A DNA stretch of 32,014 nucleotides, from contig CANPZV010000014.1 of assembly GCA_947589285.1 (NCBI GenBank), positions 1-32,014 of the forward strand, read 5' to 3'. A program made the position numbers and the translations under genes. The notes under the pieces were generated by a model that was not told where the DNA came from, made no database searches, and worked only from the letters and a program-made list of their open reading frames with translations. The stretch is from an uncultured Clostridia bacterium (GTDB taxonomy: Bacteria > Bacillota > Clostridia > Christensenellales > Borkfalkiaceae). This document shows positions 1 through 8,620 of the stretch, piece after piece; the first letter of the stretch is position 1; the number at the start of each line of letters is the position of its first letter.

Positions 1-46
1 TTGTGCGCTGCCTGTAACGATTAGGGCTATGCCCGAAAATGAAATA

Positions 47-65
47 CCACCCGCTATGCGGGTGG
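47..65. terminator. Stem-loop, possible weak terminator of an upstream gene
   Basis: A perfect 8-bp stem (47-54 with 58-65) closes a TAT loop and is followed by an ATTATTATT stretch rather than a clean T run. It could end a transcript entering from the left edge. The same kind of tip (CCGC-TAY-GCGG) recurs in the repeats of this window, including at the right edge, so it may simply be part of a repeat. Confidence 0.35.
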
Positions 66-110
66 ATTATTATTGCGTCATGGTGAGCGCAGTCGAACCA
101 TCACCGCTTC

Positions 111-218
111 CTCGCTGCCCCTTTTAGGGGAAGTGCCCGAGCTTGCGAGGGGAAAGGGGTTTTTGAAACCCCTCTGTCTCGGCTACGCCTCGACATCTCC
201 CCTGAGAAGGGCGACGAG
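111..218. repeat. Dispersed intergenic repeat, unit A copy 1
   Basis: A block of about 108 bp starts with CTCGCTGCCCCTTTTAGGGG and runs to GGGCGACGAG. It is repeated almost exactly at 270-377 and in a shortened form at 15402-15487. It holds several short palindromes, including CCCCTTTTAGGGG, and a hairpin between CTCTGTC and GACATCTCC whose tip differs between copies. Open frames inside it are repeat artefacts with no ribosome binding site or recognisable product. Confidence 0.85.
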
Positions 219-269
219 TATAAACCGCTCATCCTGAGCGTAGCGAAGGATCCCCTGAACGAAGTCCCC

Positions 270-377
270 CTCGCTGCCCCTTTTAGGGGAAGTGCCCCGA
301 GCTTGCGAGGGGAAAGGGGTTTTGAAACCCCTCTGTCTCGGCTACGCCTCGACATCTCCCCTGTAAGGGGCGACGAG
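270..377. repeat. Dispersed intergenic repeat, unit A copy 2
   Basis: This is a second, near-identical copy of the block at 111-218, in the same orientation. The two are separated by a short stretch (229-264) of the type 'TCATCCTGAGCG..GAAGGATCCC..GAACGAAGTC', which is itself dispersed through the window. A shortened tail copy follows at 381-415 (CATCTCCCCTGTGAGGGGCG). The whole of 1-466 holds repeats only. Confidence 0.85.
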
Positions 378-466
378 AGAAACCCCTCTCATCTCCCCTG
401 TGAGGGGCGACGAGGGGAAACGTGTTGTCCCGAGCCGTGCATTTCCCCTTTTGCGCCGAGAATTGC

Positions 467-496
467 TTGACAAACGCTTTTTCTTGGGACTATAAT
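467..496 (+). promoter_or_regulatory. Sigma-A type promoter of the membrane protein gene
   Basis: A -35 box TTGACA (467-472) is separated by 18 bp from a perfect -10 box TATAAT (491-496). Transcription would start near 503. The first in-frame ATG of the downstream gene (495-497) lies inside the -10 box, so translation must start further downstream. Confidence 0.8.
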
Positions 497-524
497 GGAC
501 GGCAGTGAGGATTTTCGGCGCAGA

Positions 525-1778
525 ATGGAAGAAAAAAAGAAGAAAAAAGTAAATAAACAGCTCCTCAATATATGCTTTCTCGTTGTACTCATCGCCATCA
601 CGGTCATCGTCATCTTCACCGCGACGGACATCTCCTTTAAGGACATCTTCGACTTCCTCGGGAGGAGCGATCCGTGGTGGATTGTGGGAGCCGTCGCGCT
701 CATGGTCGCCTCGGTCATCTTCGAGGCCATCAGTCTCCACTTCATCATGCGCGGCCTCGGCGAAAAGCCCTCCTTCTACCGTTCCACCGTCTACACCTCC
801 GCCGATCTGTACTTCTCGGCGATCACGCCCTCGGGGACGGGCGGCCAGCCCGCTTCCATATATTATATGGCAAAGGACGGCATCGGCGCGGGGAAGGCAA
901 CCTTCGGGCTTATCTTCAACCTCACCGCCTACACATTCTCCATTATCATCATCGGCGCGGTCGCCTTTGCAGTGCGGCCCGCATTCTTTTCGTCCATCGA
1001 AGGCTGGTTCCCCCAGACCCTCATCATCATCGGGTGCGTCATACAGGGAGTCCTCCTCGCCTTCTTCATCGGCTGTATGTATTGGGGCGGGGCCGTCCAA
1101 AAGGCGGGGAACGGCATCATCGCCCTCCTCCACAAGATACATATCATCAAGAATGTAGACAAGTGGCGGGAAAAACTCGCCCGTGAGATCGGGTACTATC
1201 ATGACTGCCGCGTCGAACTCAGGACGCACCCCGGCATGTCCATCATCAACCTCCTGAGCAACCTCGGGCAGAGGGTCTGCCACGTCCTCATCCCCGTGTT
1301 CGTCATCCTCGCGGTGAAGCCCGACGCGGGATTCTGGGACCTTGCGGTCTGCTCCGCGCTCATCATCATCGGCTACAACTCCATTCCGCTCCCGGGCGGC
1401 GTCGGGGTGTATGAATACCTCTATCACGCCGTCTATGCGGCGGCGGGGCTGGGGGAGGGGGACATCTTCATTCTCTCCGCCCTCATGGTGTCCCGCTTCA
1501 TCTCCTTCTACATGATCATGATCGGGTGCGGGCTGTACACGCTCGCCTACCATATCCATATCATGCACCGCACCGCAAAGGCGACCGCGCCCGCGGAAGG
1601 GGAGGGGACGGAGCCGCCCGCGGAGGACGGGGAGCCTTCTCTCCCCCCGCAGACGGAGGAGGCCTTGGAAGCCGCGCCGCAGGAGGTCTTGCAGTCACCT
1701 GATGGGGCAGAGACGCCCCACATCTTGGGGGAGGAGCCGCCATGCGACACAAACGCCCCAAAAAATACAGATTTATAG
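525..1778 (+). CDS. YbhN/LPG-synthase-like integral membrane protein (flippase-like domain)
   Basis: The 417-residue protein resembles the UPF0104/YbhN family, the transmembrane half of lysylphosphatidylglycerol synthase (MprF). It has a basic start (EEKKKKKVNKQ) followed by about eight hydrophobic segments up to roughly residue 350. The family signature region with SAITPSGTGGQPASIYYMAK and later PLPGGVGVYEYLYH is present. The last 65 or so residues are acidic, Pro-rich and probably disordered. There is no soluble aminoacyl-transferase domain, so it cannot by itself make lysyl-PG; movement of a lipid or polyprenyl substrate is a family-based guess. The start at 525 is preferred over the in-frame ATG at 495 because 495 lies in the -10 box. 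A GTGAGG at 505-510 is a rather distant ribosome binding site. The gene stands alone before the S10 operon, with no clear terminator after it. Confidence 0.82.
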   Translation: MEEKKKKKVNKQLLNICFLVVLIAITVIVIFTATDISFKDIFDFLGRSDPWWIVGAVALMVASVIFEAISLHFIMRGLGEKPSFYRSTVYTSADLYFSAITPSGTGGQPASIYYMAKDGIGAGKATFGLIFNLTAYTFSIIIIGAVAFAVRPAFFSSIEGWFPQTLIIIGCVIQGVLLAFFIGCMYWGGAVQKAGNGIIALLHKIHIIKNVDKWREKLAREIGYYHDCRVELRTHPGMSIINLLSNLGQRVCHVLIPVFVILAVKPDAGFWDLAVCSALIIIGYNSIPLPGGVGVYEYLYHAVYAAAGLGEGDIFILSALMVSRFISFYMIMIGCGLYTLAYHIHIMHRTAKATAPAEGEGTEPPAEDGEPSLPPQTEEALEAAPQEVLQSPDGAETPHILGEEPPCDTNAPKNTDL

Positions 1779-1810
1779 AAATTTTTTTCCAAAATCCCCC
1801 GTTAAAAAAG

Positions 1811-1840
1811 TTGACAAGGGATTTCCGGATGTGGTAATCT
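1811..1840 (+). promoter_or_regulatory. Probable promoter of the S10-spc operon
   Basis: TTGACA (1811-1816) is followed after 18 bp by TAATCT (1835-1840), which carries a TG extension at 1832-1833. The -35 is perfect and the -10 is weak but extended. It lies about 240 bp upstream of rpsJ and is the best promoter between the membrane gene and rpsJ. Confidence 0.6.
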
Positions 1841-1849
1841 TATTAAGCT

Positions 1850-2077
1850 GTGTCATTGTGAGTATAGGGTTGAAGCGGGAAGTTACTGAAATTCGGGGTC
1901 GAAAGCCCCCCGACAGATAATTTCCGCCGACAAATGTGGGAGCTTGACTCCTGCGACGAACCGAGGCTTTTTGGGAAAGGCACGGGAAAAACGTGTTTTT
2001 TTGATAAGGAAACCTCGATACGCACGGGCGCGTTGACGCAGACAAAGAAACAAGTTCGGAAAAAAAGGAGCATTATC
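1850..2077 (+). promoter_or_regulatory. Structured 5' leader of the S10 operon with attenuator-like hairpin
   Basis: About 230 nt separate the promoter from rpsJ. A long imperfect hairpin covers roughly 1875-1926, with an inner stem TCGGGG (1893-1898) paired to CCCCGA (1908-1913) and an outer arm formed by GCGGGAA and TTCCGC. Downstream, GGCACG (1979-1984) can pair, with two G-U pairs, to CGTGTT (1992-1997), followed by more T residues to 2002; this looks like a weak intrinsic terminator. S10 leaders are classic sites of L4 autogenous control in other bacteria. Regulation here is inferred from length and structure, not from a recognised motif. Confidence 0.5.
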
Positions 2078-2377
2078 ATGGCAAGCCAAAAGATCAGGAT
2101 CAAACTCAGCGCATACGACCACGCACTCGTGGACGAAGCGGCGCAGCGCATCGTAGAGACGATGCAGAAGAGCGGGGCGAAGATTTCGGGGCCGATCCCC
2201 CTTCCCACGGAGCGGGAGATCGTCACCATCCTCCGCAGCCCCCATAAAGATAAGGACTCGCGCGAGCAGTTCGAATGCCGCACCTACAAGCGCATCATCG
2301 ACATCTATTCGCCCAACGCGAAGATCCTCGACAGCATCCACCTGCCTGCGGGCGTGGACATCAAGATCAAACTTTGA
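2078..2377 (+). CDS. rpsJ: 30S ribosomal protein S10
   Basis: S10 (99 residues) is a head protein of the small subunit and, as NusE, a partner of NusB in transcription antitermination. The start [15 protein letters not shown], the loop around [16 protein letters not shown] and [15 protein letters not shown] are typical of the family. The ATG at 2078 has a GGAG at 2067-2070 with 7-nt spacing. An in-frame upstream extension to 1934 runs through the structured leader and is rejected. It is the first gene of the S10 operon. A stem-loop (2397-2418) lies in the 92-bp gap before rplC. Confidence 0.98.
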   Translation: MASQKIRIKLSAYDHALVDEAAQRIVETMQKSGAKISGPIPLPTEREIVTILRSPHKDKDSREQFECRTYKRIIDIYSPNAKILDSIHLPAGVDIKIKL

Positions 2378-2396
2378 CCTCACAATACTGAAACAT

Positions 2397-2418
2397 GCCT
2401 GCGGCTGTCGCCGCGGGC
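2397..2418 (+). promoter_or_regulatory. Stem-loop in the rpsJ-rplC gap
   Basis: A nine-pair stem with one G-U pair (2397-2405 with 2410-2418) closes a TGTC loop between rpsJ and rplC. No T run follows, so it is not an ordinary terminator. It may be a processing or mRNA stability site. The gap (92 bp) is unusually large for this operon. Confidence 0.4.
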
Positions 2419-2469
2419 TGAAACGGTATTCGGGAAATAAAAAAAAGGAAAGGAGTGAACTTTATCAAA

Positions 2470-3099
2470 ATGAGTAAAGCAATCATCGGCCGCAAGGTGG
2501 GCATGACCCAGATCTTTGCGGAGGACGGCAAGGTCATCCCCGTGACTGTCGTCGAGGCAGGTCCCTGCCCCGTCGTGCAGGTCAAGACGGTGGAGAAGGA
2601 CGGCTACGCGGCACTCAAGCTCGGCTTCCTCCCTGCGAAGGAGAAGAGCCTGACGAAGCCCGAACTCGGCCAGTTCAAAAAGGCGAAGGTCAGCCCTTGC
2701 AAGTACTTGAAGGAAGTGCGCGGCGTCGAAGGGTACGCCGTCGGCGACGTCCTCAAAGCGGACGTCTTTGCCGCGGGCGACAAGGTGGACGTGGCGGGCG
2801 TGTCCAAGGGGCACGGCTTCACGGGCGTCATCAAGCGTTGGAACCAGCAGCGTCTGAAGGAAACGCACGGCGTCGGCCCCGTACACAGGGAACCCGGCTC
2901 CATGGGGTCGATCAGCGATCCCTCGCGCGTGTTCAAGCACAAGCACCTCGCGGGGCAGTACGGCGTTGAGAACGTCACGGTCCTCAACCTCGAGGTCGTC
3001 CGCGTGGACGTTGCGAGGAACGTCGTTCTCGTCAAGGGAGCGATCCCCGGTCCCAAGGGGAGCATCGTCACCCTGAGAACGAGCGTGAAGAGCAAATAA
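2470..3099 (+). CDS. rplC: 50S ribosomal protein L3
   Basis: L3 (209 residues, the usual bacterial length) is an early assembly protein that reaches the peptidyl transferase centre. The start [32 protein letters not shown] and the family signature [17 protein letters not shown] are all present. An in-frame GTG at 2455 abuts the AAAGGAAAGGAG sequence and would leave no spacer, so ATG 2470 is chosen although its spacing (about 15 nt) is long. Eleven nucleotides separate it from rplD. Confidence 0.97.
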   Translation: MSKAIIGRKVGMTQIFAEDGKVIPVTVVEAGPCPVVQVKTVEKDGYAALKLGFLPAKEKSLTKPELGQFKKAKVSPCKYLKEVRGVEGYAVGDVLKADVFAAGDKVDVAGVSKGHGFTGVIKRWNQQRLKETHGVGPVHREPGSMGSISDPSRVFKHKHLAGQYGVENVTVLNLEVVRVDVARNVVLVKGAIPGPKGSIVTLRTSVKSK

Positions 3100-3110
3100 G
3101 GAGTGAGACA

Positions 3111-3734
3111 ATGGCAAGCGTAAAAGTTTACAATATCAAAGGCGAAGAGGTGGAAACGCTCGAACTGAACGACATGCTCTTCGGCGCGGAATACAACGAG
3201 CCGCTCATCCATCAGGCGGTCGTCACCTATCTTTGCAACCAGAGGCAGGGCACGAAGTCCGCGCTCACCCGCACGGAAGTGCGCGGCGGCGGCGTGAAGC
3301 CGTGGAGACAGAAGGGAACGGGCAGAGCGCGCCAAGGCTCCATCCGCGCGCCCCAGTGGACGAAGGGCGGCGTCGTTTTCGCGCCGAAGCCCCGCGACTT
3401 CACAAAGAAGATGAACGTGACGGCGAAGAGGAACGCATTCTTCTCCGCGCTCTCCAAAAAGCTCGCGGACGGCGAACTCATCGTCGTGGACGAAGTGAAG
3501 ATCTCCGCTCCCAAGACGAAGGAGATGGAGGCCGTCAGGAAGGCCCTCCACCTCGACAAGCGTGCCGTCCTCGTCATGGACGAGCCTGACCGGAGCGTCA
3601 TCCTCGCCGCGAGGAACCTTCCCACCCTTTCCACGATCTCCGTGGACGAGATCAACACCTATGAGGTCGTCTCCAATGCGGTGGTCGTGCTGACGAAGGG
3701 CAGCGTGAAAAAACTCGAGGAGGTATATTGCTGA
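3111..3734 (+). CDS. rplD: 50S ribosomal protein L4
   Basis: L4 (207 residues) lines the nascent peptide exit tunnel and in several bacteria represses its own S10 operon by binding the leader. The tunnel-loop region KPWRQKGTGRARQGS is recognisable near residues 65-80, followed by GGVVFAPKPRDF. The start follows GGAGTGAGACA. Its TGA overlaps the ATG of rplW by one base (TGATG), which suggests coupled translation. Confidence 0.97.
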   Translation: MASVKVYNIKGEEVETLELNDMLFGAEYNEPLIHQAVVTYLCNQRQGTKSALTRTEVRGGGVKPWRQKGTGRARQGSIRAPQWTKGGVVFAPKPRDFTKKMNVTAKRNAFFSALSKKLADGELIVVDEVKISAPKTKEMEAVRKALHLDKRAVLVMDEPDRSVILAARNLPTLSTISVDEINTYEVVSNAVVVLTKGSVKKLEEVYC

Positions 3735-4024
3735 TGACACCCGAAGATATCATTCTCAGTCCCGTCCTCACCGAAAAGGGATATGACGGGATCGCGACCA
3801 AGAAATACACGTTCAGAGTCAAGCGGGACGCCAATAAGACCCAGATCAAGATCGCGGTCGAAAAGATGTTCTCCGTCAAGGTCAAGAGCGTGAACACAGT
3901 ATCCCTTCCCGGGAAGCTCAAGAGAATGGGGCGCAACGAAGGGTACACCCCCGCGACGAAGAAGGCGGTCATCCAGCTCACGGACGACAGCAAGCCCATC
4001 GAATTCTTCAGTTCGCTGTCGTAA
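3734..4024 (+). CDS. rplW: 50S ribosomal protein L23
   Basis: L23 (96 residues) sits at the tunnel exit and docks SRP, trigger factor and SecY. The start MTPEDIILSPVLTEKGYD and the FRVKRDANKTQIKIAVEKMF segment are typical. ATG 3734 is chosen over the in-frame TTG 3728 because GAGGAGGT (3717-3724) is then 9 nt away. The start overlaps the rplD stop by one base. Its partner Ffh is encoded later in this window. Confidence 0.96.
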   Translation: MTPEDIILSPVLTEKGYDGIATKKYTFRVKRDANKTQIKIAVEKMFSVKVKSVNTVSLPGKLKRMGRNEGYTPATKKAVIQLTDDSKPIEFFSSLS

Positions 4025-4042
4025 CCGAAGGAGAGTAGAAAA

Positions 4043-4870
4043 ATGGCAATCAAGAGATATAAACCTACGTCCGCCGCAAGGCGTCTGATGACGGTGCCCG
4101 TCTATGGGGACATCGCCAAGGCAAAGCCCGAACGCGCCCTCCTCGAGGACCAGAGAAAGTCGGGCGGCAGAAACAATGCGGGCAAGATCACCGTCCGCCA
4201 CATCGGCGGCGGCAACAGGAGAAAGTACCGCATCATCGATTACAAGCGCAATAAAGACGGCGTTCCCGCGACGGTGAAGTCCATCCAATACGACCCCAAC
4301 CGCAGTGCGAACATCGCGCTCCTCGTCTACGCGGACGGCGAGAAGAGGTACATCCTCGCCCCCGTCGGCCTCAACGCGGGCGACAAAGTGGTGAGCGGCC
4401 CCGGCTCGGACATCAAGGTCGGGAATGCGATGCCCCTTTCAGACATCCCCGTCGGCACGATGGTCCACAACATCGAGCTTCGCCCCGGCAAGGGCGGGCA
4501 GGTCGCGAGGGCCGCAGGCATCGCCGCGCAGATCATGGCCAAGGAGGGCGCGTATGCGACGCTGAAGATGCCCTCGGGCGAAATGCGCCTCGTCCCCATC
4601 CAGTGCAGGGCGACGATCGGGCAGGTCGGCAACCTCGAGCATGAGATCATCCGCATCGGCAAGGCGGGCAAGACCCGCCACCTCGGGATCCGTCCCACCG
4701 TCCGCGGCTCGGTCATGAACCCGAACGACCACCCGCACGGCGGCGGCGAAGGCAAAAGCCCCGTCGGCCATGCAGGCCCCGAGACCCCTTGGGGGAAGCC
4801 CGCTCTCGGCTACAAGACGAGAAAGAAGAAGAACCCCACGAGCAAGTTCATCCTCAAGAGGATCAATTAA
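4043..4870 (+). CDS. rplB: 50S ribosomal protein L2
   Basis: L2 (275 residues) is a primary 23S rRNA binder needed for subunit association and peptidyl transfer. The N-terminal [13 protein letters not shown], the RNA-binding middle [18 protein letters not shown] and the conserved [17 protein letters not shown] segment (about residues 225-243, with the functionally important His) are intact. A GGAGAG precedes the ATG. The spacing to rpsS is 15 bp. Confidence 0.98.
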   Translation: MAIKRYKPTSAARRLMTVPVYGDIAKAKPERALLEDQRKSGGRNNAGKITVRHIGGGNRRKYRIIDYKRNKDGVPATVKSIQYDPNRSANIALLVYADGEKRYILAPVGLNAGDKVVSGPGSDIKVGNAMPLSDIPVGTMVHNIELRPGKGGQVARAAGIAAQIMAKEGAYATLKMPSGEMRLVPIQCRATIGQVGNLEHEIIRIGKAGKTRHLGIRPTVRGSVMNPNDHPHGGGEGKSPVGHAGPETPWGKPALGYKTRKKKNPTSKFILKRIN

Positions 4871-4885
4871 AGGAGGAAGTGACAA

Positions 4886-5173
4886 ATGTCGAGAAGTATC
4901 AAAAAAGGCCCTTACGTCGAACCGAAACTCCTTGCAAGGATCGAGGCGATGAACGAGGCAAACGAGAAGAAAGTGCTGAAAACCTGGTCGAGAGCTTCTA
5001 CGATCTTCCCCCAGATGGTCGGGCACACGATCGCGGTGTACGACGGCAGGAAGCACGTCCCCGTCTATATCACGGAGGATATGGTCGGCTGCAAGCTCGG
5101 CGAGTTCGCCCCCACGAGAACGTTCCGCGGGCACACATCCGCAAAGACGACGGCTCCCGCCGCGAAGAAGTAA
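4886..5173 (+). CDS. rpsS: 30S ribosomal protein S19
   Basis: S19 (95 residues) forms the S13-S19 pair in the 30S head near the A-site tRNA. The sequence [16 protein letters not shown], the motif [21 protein letters not shown] and the C-terminal [13 protein letters not shown] are typical. AAAGGAGG lies just before the ATG. It is tightly placed between rplB and rplV. Confidence 0.98.
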   Translation: MSRSIKKGPYVEPKLLARIEAMNEANEKKVLKTWSRASTIFPQMVGHTIAVYDGRKHVPVYITEDMVGCKLGEFAPTRTFRGHTSAKTTAPAAKK

Positions 5174-5187
5174 GGAGATGAGACGAA

Positions 5188-5589
5188 ATGGCCGGTAATA
5201 TGAAGAAAAAGACCGAGAGAGTGGCGGCGGCGAGAGATACCCGCCCCCATGCGGTCGCAAAGTATATCAGGGTTTCTCCCTATAAGGTGAGAACGGTTCT
5301 GGACCTCATCCGCGGCAAGTCCGTTGCGGAGGCACAGGCCATCCTCCTGAACTGCGTGAACGGCGGTGCCGCCCCCACCTACAAGGTCCTGATGAGCGCG
5401 GTCGCCAACGCCGAACACAACCAGGGGATGGACAGGGGCGACCTGTACGTCGCCGCGTGCTATGCGGACGGCGCGACGAGCCTCAAGCGCATGCAGCCCG
5501 TCAGCAAGGGCAGAGGGCACGCGATCCTCAAGAGAACGAGCCACATCACCGTCATTCTTGACGTAAAGAAAGGGAAGGGAGAGATTTAA
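5188..5589 (+). CDS. rplV: 50S ribosomal protein L22
   Basis: L22 (133 residues) contacts all 23S domains and its beta hairpin lines the exit tunnel. The core begins near residue 22 ([20 protein letters not shown]). The hairpin region with [19 protein letters not shown] is present. About 20 charged residues precede the usual start ([17 protein letters not shown]), making it slightly longer than typical L22. AAGGAGATGAGACGAA precedes the ATG. The stop is one base before the rpsC start. Confidence 0.97.
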   Translation: MAGNMKKKTERVAAARDTRPHAVAKYIRVSPYKVRTVLDLIRGKSVAEAQAILLNCVNGGAAPTYKVLMSAVANAEHNQGMDRGDLYVAACYADGATSLKRMQPVSKGRGHAILKRTSHITVILDVKKGKGEI

Positions 5590-5590
5590 C

Positions 5591-6250
5591 ATGGGTCAGA
5601 AAGTAAATCCCCACGGGTTGAGAGTAGGTGTCATCAAGGGTTGGGATACCCAATGGTATGCCGACAAGAAGGAATTCTCCGCATTTTTGAAGGAAGATAA
5701 CGTCATCCGCACCTTCCTCAAAAAGAAATACTATGCGGCGGCGATCTCGAGGATCCTCATCGAGCGTGCGGCGGGCAAGATCGTCGTCACCATCCAGACG
5801 GGCCGCCCCGGCGTCCTCATCGGCAAGCAGGGCGCAGAGATCGACGTCATCAAGAAGGACCTCGCCCGTCTCACGGGAGGCAAGCAGGTCATCATCAACG
5901 TCACGGAGGTCAGGAAGATCGACGCGGACGCACAGCTCGTCGCGGAGAGCGTGGCCGCCCAGCTCGAAAAGCGTATCGCTTTCAGGCGCGCCATCAAGCA
6001 GGCCATCGGCAGGACGATGCGCGCGGGCGTGAAGGGCGTCAAGATGCAGGTCTCGGGCCGCCTCGACGGCAGGGAGATCGCGGGATGCGAGCATTACCAT
6101 GAAGGCTCCATTCCCCTTCAGACCCTCCGCGCGGACATCGACTACGGCTTTGCCGAGGCGCACACCACCTTCGGTATGATCGGCGTCAAGTGCTGGATCT
6201 ACAAGGGTGAAGTCCTCAAAGGCGGCAAAAGAGCGGAAGGAGGCAAATAA
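5591..6250 (+). CDS. rpsC: 30S ribosomal protein S3
   Basis: S3 (219 residues) lies at the mRNA entry site and contributes to helicase activity. [18 protein letters not shown] is the family start. The KH domain with [14 protein letters not shown] (about residues 72-85) and the C-terminal block [18 protein letters not shown] are present. Its TAA shares its last A with the rplP ATG (TAATG), so the two are probably translationally coupled. Confidence 0.98.
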   Translation: MGQKVNPHGLRVGVIKGWDTQWYADKKEFSAFLKEDNVIRTFLKKKYYAAAISRILIERAAGKIVVTIQTGRPGVLIGKQGAEIDVIKKDLARLTGGKQVIINVTEVRKIDADAQLVAESVAAQLEKRIAFRRAIKQAIGRTMRAGVKGVKMQVSGRLDGREIAGCEHYHEGSIPLQTLRADIDYGFAEAHTTFGMIGVKCWIYKGEVLKGGKRAEGGK

Positions 6251-6705
6251 TGTTAATCCCGAAGAGAGTGAAAAGAAGAAAGCAGCACCGCGGCTCCATG
6301 AAGGGGCAGGCGAACAAGGGCAACGTCATCGCCTACGGCGAGTACGGTCTTGTTGCCGAAGGTGCGGCGAGGATCAAATCCAACCAGATAGAGGCCGCCC
6401 GTATCGCCATGACGAGGTTCATCAAGCGCGGCGGGCAGGTCTGGATCGATATCTTCCCCCACAAACCCATCACCCGTCACCCCGCCGAAGCCCGTATGGG
6501 TTCGGGCAAGGGCGGCGTCGAATATTGGGTCGCGGTGGTGAAGCCGGGCAGAGTGATGTTCGAGATGGCGGGCGTCCCCGAGGACGTCGCACGCGAGGCA
6601 ATGCGCCTTGCCGCCCACAAACTGCCCGTGAAATGCAAATTCATCAAGAAAGAGAGCGCGGGAGAGACGCCCGCCGCGAATACTTCGGAAGGCGGTGAAG
6701 GCTGA
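6250..6705 (+). CDS. rplP: 50S ribosomal protein L16
   Basis: L16 (151 residues) organises the A-site region of the large subunit. [19 protein letters not shown], the GRIxF-type core seen as [19 protein letters not shown] and [17 protein letters not shown] are conserved. The C terminus carries a non-conserved tail of about 15 residues (from [19 protein letters not shown]). The start overlaps rpsC and the stop overlaps rpmC, each by one base. Confidence 0.97.
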   Translation: MLIPKRVKRRKQHRGSMKGQANKGNVIAYGEYGLVAEGAARIKSNQIEAARIAMTRFIKRGGQVWIDIFPHKPITRHPAEARMGSGKGGVEYWVAVVKPGRVMFEMAGVPEDVAREAMRLAAHKLPVKCKFIKKESAGETPAANTSEGGEG

Positions 6706-6893
6706 TGAAAAGCGAATTCAAGAATATGACCGACGTTGAACTCGAAAAGAAGCTGAAGGACTTAAAGAGCGAACTCTTCAGTCTGCGTTTCCGCCACGCG
6801 AGCGGACAGCTCGAAAATCCCCTGTCGATCAGGACGTGCAAACGGAACATCGCGCGGGTGAACACCGAGCTGCAGGCCCGCAAGGCGAAATAG
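6705..6893 (+). CDS. rpmC: 50S ribosomal protein L29
   Basis: L29 (62 residues) is a small two-helix protein next to L23 at the tunnel exit. It has the typical pattern MTDVELEKKLKDLKSELFSLRF, then GQLENPLSIRTCKRNIARVNT. The ATG overlaps the rplP TGA (TGATG). Confidence 0.95.
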   Translation: MKSEFKNMTDVELEKKLKDLKSELFSLRFRHASGQLENPLSIRTCKRNIARVNTELQARKAK

Positions 6894-6902
6894 GAGTGGA
6901 TC

Positions 6903-7157
6903 ATGGAAAGAAATCTCAGAAAAGAAAGAGTCGGCATCGTGGTTTCCGACAAGATGGATAAGACGGTCGTCGTGGCGGTGGAAGAAAAGCGCAAGCACCC
7001 CGTCTATAAAAAGACGATCACGCGTACCAAGCGTTTCAAGGCGCACGACGAGGACAACCTCTGTGCCGAAGGAGACATCGTCCGCATCGTCGAGACGAGG
7101 AAGCTCTCCAAGGACAAGAATTGGAGGGTCGCCGAGATCGTCGAAAAGGCGAAGTAA
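6903..7157 (+). CDS. rpsQ: 30S ribosomal protein S17
   Basis: S17 (84 residues) is a primary 16S rRNA binder with an OB fold. The sequence [20 protein letters not shown] and the later [23 protein letters not shown] match the family. AGGAGTGGATC precedes the ATG. It lies 9 bp after rpmC and 18 bp before rplN, with no promoter seen between the S10 and spc parts. Confidence 0.97.
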   Translation: MERNLRKERVGIVVSDKMDKTVVVAVEEKRKHPVYKKTITRTKRFKAHDEDNLCAEGDIVRIVETRKLSKDKNWRVAEIVEKAK

Positions 7158-7175
7158 GGCGGGAGGAACACAAGA

Positions 7176-7544
7176 ATGATACAACCTCAAACAAGATTAA
7201 AGGTAGCGGATAATTCGGGCGCGAAGGAGATCATGTGCATCCGTGTTCTCGGCGGCAGCTTCAGGAGGACGGGCAACATCGGCGACATCATCGTCGCCTC
7301 CGTCAAGACGGCCACCCCCGGCGGTGCCGTGAAGAAGGGCGAAGTCGTGAAGGCGGTCATCGTGAGGACCTCCAAGGGCATCCGCCGTCCCGACGGCACA
7401 TATATCCGTTTTGACGACAATGCCGCGGTCATCATCGACGCGCAGAAACAGCCGAGGGGCACCCGTATCTTCGGCCCGATCGCGAGAGAGTTAAGGGAGA
7501 AGGACTACATGCGCATCATTTCCCTCGCTCCCGAGGTACTGTAA
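7176..7544 (+). CDS. rplN: 50S ribosomal protein L14
   Basis: L14 (122 residues) lies at the subunit interface and contacts helix 44. The sequence [20 protein letters not shown] and the signature [20 protein letters not shown] followed by [14 protein letters not shown] are complete. The length is exactly typical. It is the first gene of the spc part, in the same run of genes as the S10 part. Confidence 0.98.
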   Translation: MIQPQTRLKVADNSGAKEIMCIRVLGGSFRRTGNIGDIIVASVKTATPGGAVKKGEVVKAVIVRTSKGIRRPDGTYIRFDDNAAVIIDAQKQPRGTRIFGPIARELREKDYMRIISLAPEVL

Positions 7545-7557
7545 GGAGGCCAATGCA

Positions 7558-8004
7558 ATGAATGTAAAAGTCGGCGACACAGTGCTTGTGATCACAGGCA
7601 AATATAAGGGAAAGCAGGGCAAGGTCCTCAAGTGCGACCCCAAGACGGGCAGAGTCATCGTCGAGGGCGTGAACATGGTGTTCAAGCACGAGAAGGCGAG
7701 AAAGGCCAACGAGACGAGCAGGATCGTCAACGAGGAATCGTTCATTGACGTGTCCAACGTCATGGTCGTCTGCCCCTCCTGCAACAAGCCCACGCGCGTC
7801 TACCATGCGGTGGTGGACGGCAAGAAGATCCGCATCCACGGCGGAAGGGACGGCTGCGGCAAGCCCCTCGACGCCGTTGCGGGCAAGAAGGGCAAGAAGG
7901 CGGCTCCCGCTCCCGAGGCGGAGGCCCCCAAGAAGCGCACGAGAAAGCGCAGCCAGAAGGCTGCCGCGGCCGCAGACGCGCCCGCGGACGAGAAAAAGGA
8001 CTGA
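7558..8004 (+). CDS. rplX: 50S ribosomal protein L24 with C-terminal extension
   Basis: L24 (148 residues) starts large-subunit assembly and sits near the tunnel exit. The KOW motif covers about residues 3-35 (KVGDTVLVITGKYKGKQGKV), followed by GVNMVFKHEK. A Cys pair (Cys72 and Cys75, VCPSCNKPTRV) and a third Cys at 100 recall the zinc-ribbon end of many L24 proteins, but the fourth ligand is unclear. The usual core ends near residue 106. The last 42 residues are low-complexity, rich in Lys, Ala and Arg (KKRTRKRSQK, then AAAAADAPADEKKD) and not part of standard L24. GGAGG precedes the start. Confidence 0.96.
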   Translation: MNVKVGDTVLVITGKYKGKQGKVLKCDPKTGRVIVEGVNMVFKHEKARKANETSRIVNEESFIDVSNVMVVCPSCNKPTRVYHAVVDGKKIRIHGGRDGCGKPLDAVAGKKGKKAAPAPEAEAPKKRTRKRSQKAAAAADAPADEKKD

Positions 8005-8022
8005 AGGGCGGAGGAATAGATC

Positions 8023-8610
8023 ATGGCAAAGAAAGTTGAAGTGAAAGAAAAGACGCCCGAAGTAAAAGTCCCGAGCAGGGTCAAGGTCCTCTATGAGACA
8101 GAGGTCGTCCCCGCGCTCATCAAAAAATTCGGCTACAAGTCGGTGATGGAGGTCCCCCGCCTCGAAAAGATCGTCATCAACACGGGCCTCGGCGACATCA
8201 AGGACAACCAAAAGTCCATGCAGACCGTCGAGCGTGAACTCATGCTGATCACGGGGCAGAAGCCCATCTACCGCAAGGCGACCAAATCCGTTGCGAATTT
8301 CAAGCTCCGCGAGGGCATGAACATCGGACTCAAAGTCACGCTCCGCGGGACGAGGATGTACGACTTCTATGACAAGCTCGTCTCCATCGCCCTGCCCCGC
8401 GTCCGCGACTTCCGCGGCGTGTCGGACAAGGCGTTCGACGGCAGAGGCAACTACGCTTTGGGTCTCAAAGAACAGCTCATCTTCCCCGAGATTTCTTACG
8501 ATCAGGTGGAGAAGATCCGCGGCATGGACGTCTGCATCGTCACCACGGCAAAGACGGACGAAGAAGCGAGGGAGCTTTTGAGGCTCCTCGGAATGCCCTT
8601 CAAGAAGTGA
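8023..8610 (+). CDS. rplE: 50S ribosomal protein L5
   Basis: L5 (195 residues) forms the central protuberance and binds 5S rRNA. The core starts around residue 18 ([19 protein letters not shown]) with [17 protein letters not shown] and the end [15 protein letters not shown], then [20 protein letters not shown]. The first 17 residues ([17 protein letters not shown]) are a charged extension not seen in usual L5. The ATG at 8023 has GGCGGAGGAATAGATC upstream, so the extension appears to be translated. Confidence 0.97.
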   Translation: MAKKVEVKEKTPEVKVPSRVKVLYETEVVPALIKKFGYKSVMEVPRLEKIVINTGLGDIKDNQKSMQTVERELMLITGQKPIYRKATKSVANFKLREGMNIGLKVTLRGTRMYDFYDKLVSIALPRVRDFRGVSDKAFDGRGNYALGLKEQLIFPEISYDQVEKIRGMDVCIVTTAKTDEEARELLRLLGMPFKK

Positions 8611-8620
8611 GGAACAAGAC

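Noticed and set aside
342-1568. Minus-strand open frame opposite the membrane protein gene
   Set aside because: The His/Asp/Glu-rich translation is what antisense of a hydrophobic GC-rich gene gives; it also runs into repeats.
2455-2469. GTG start for L3 at 2455
   Set aside because: It leaves no spacer after the AAGGAG sequence and adds residues not found in L3; ATG 2470 gives the normal family start and length.
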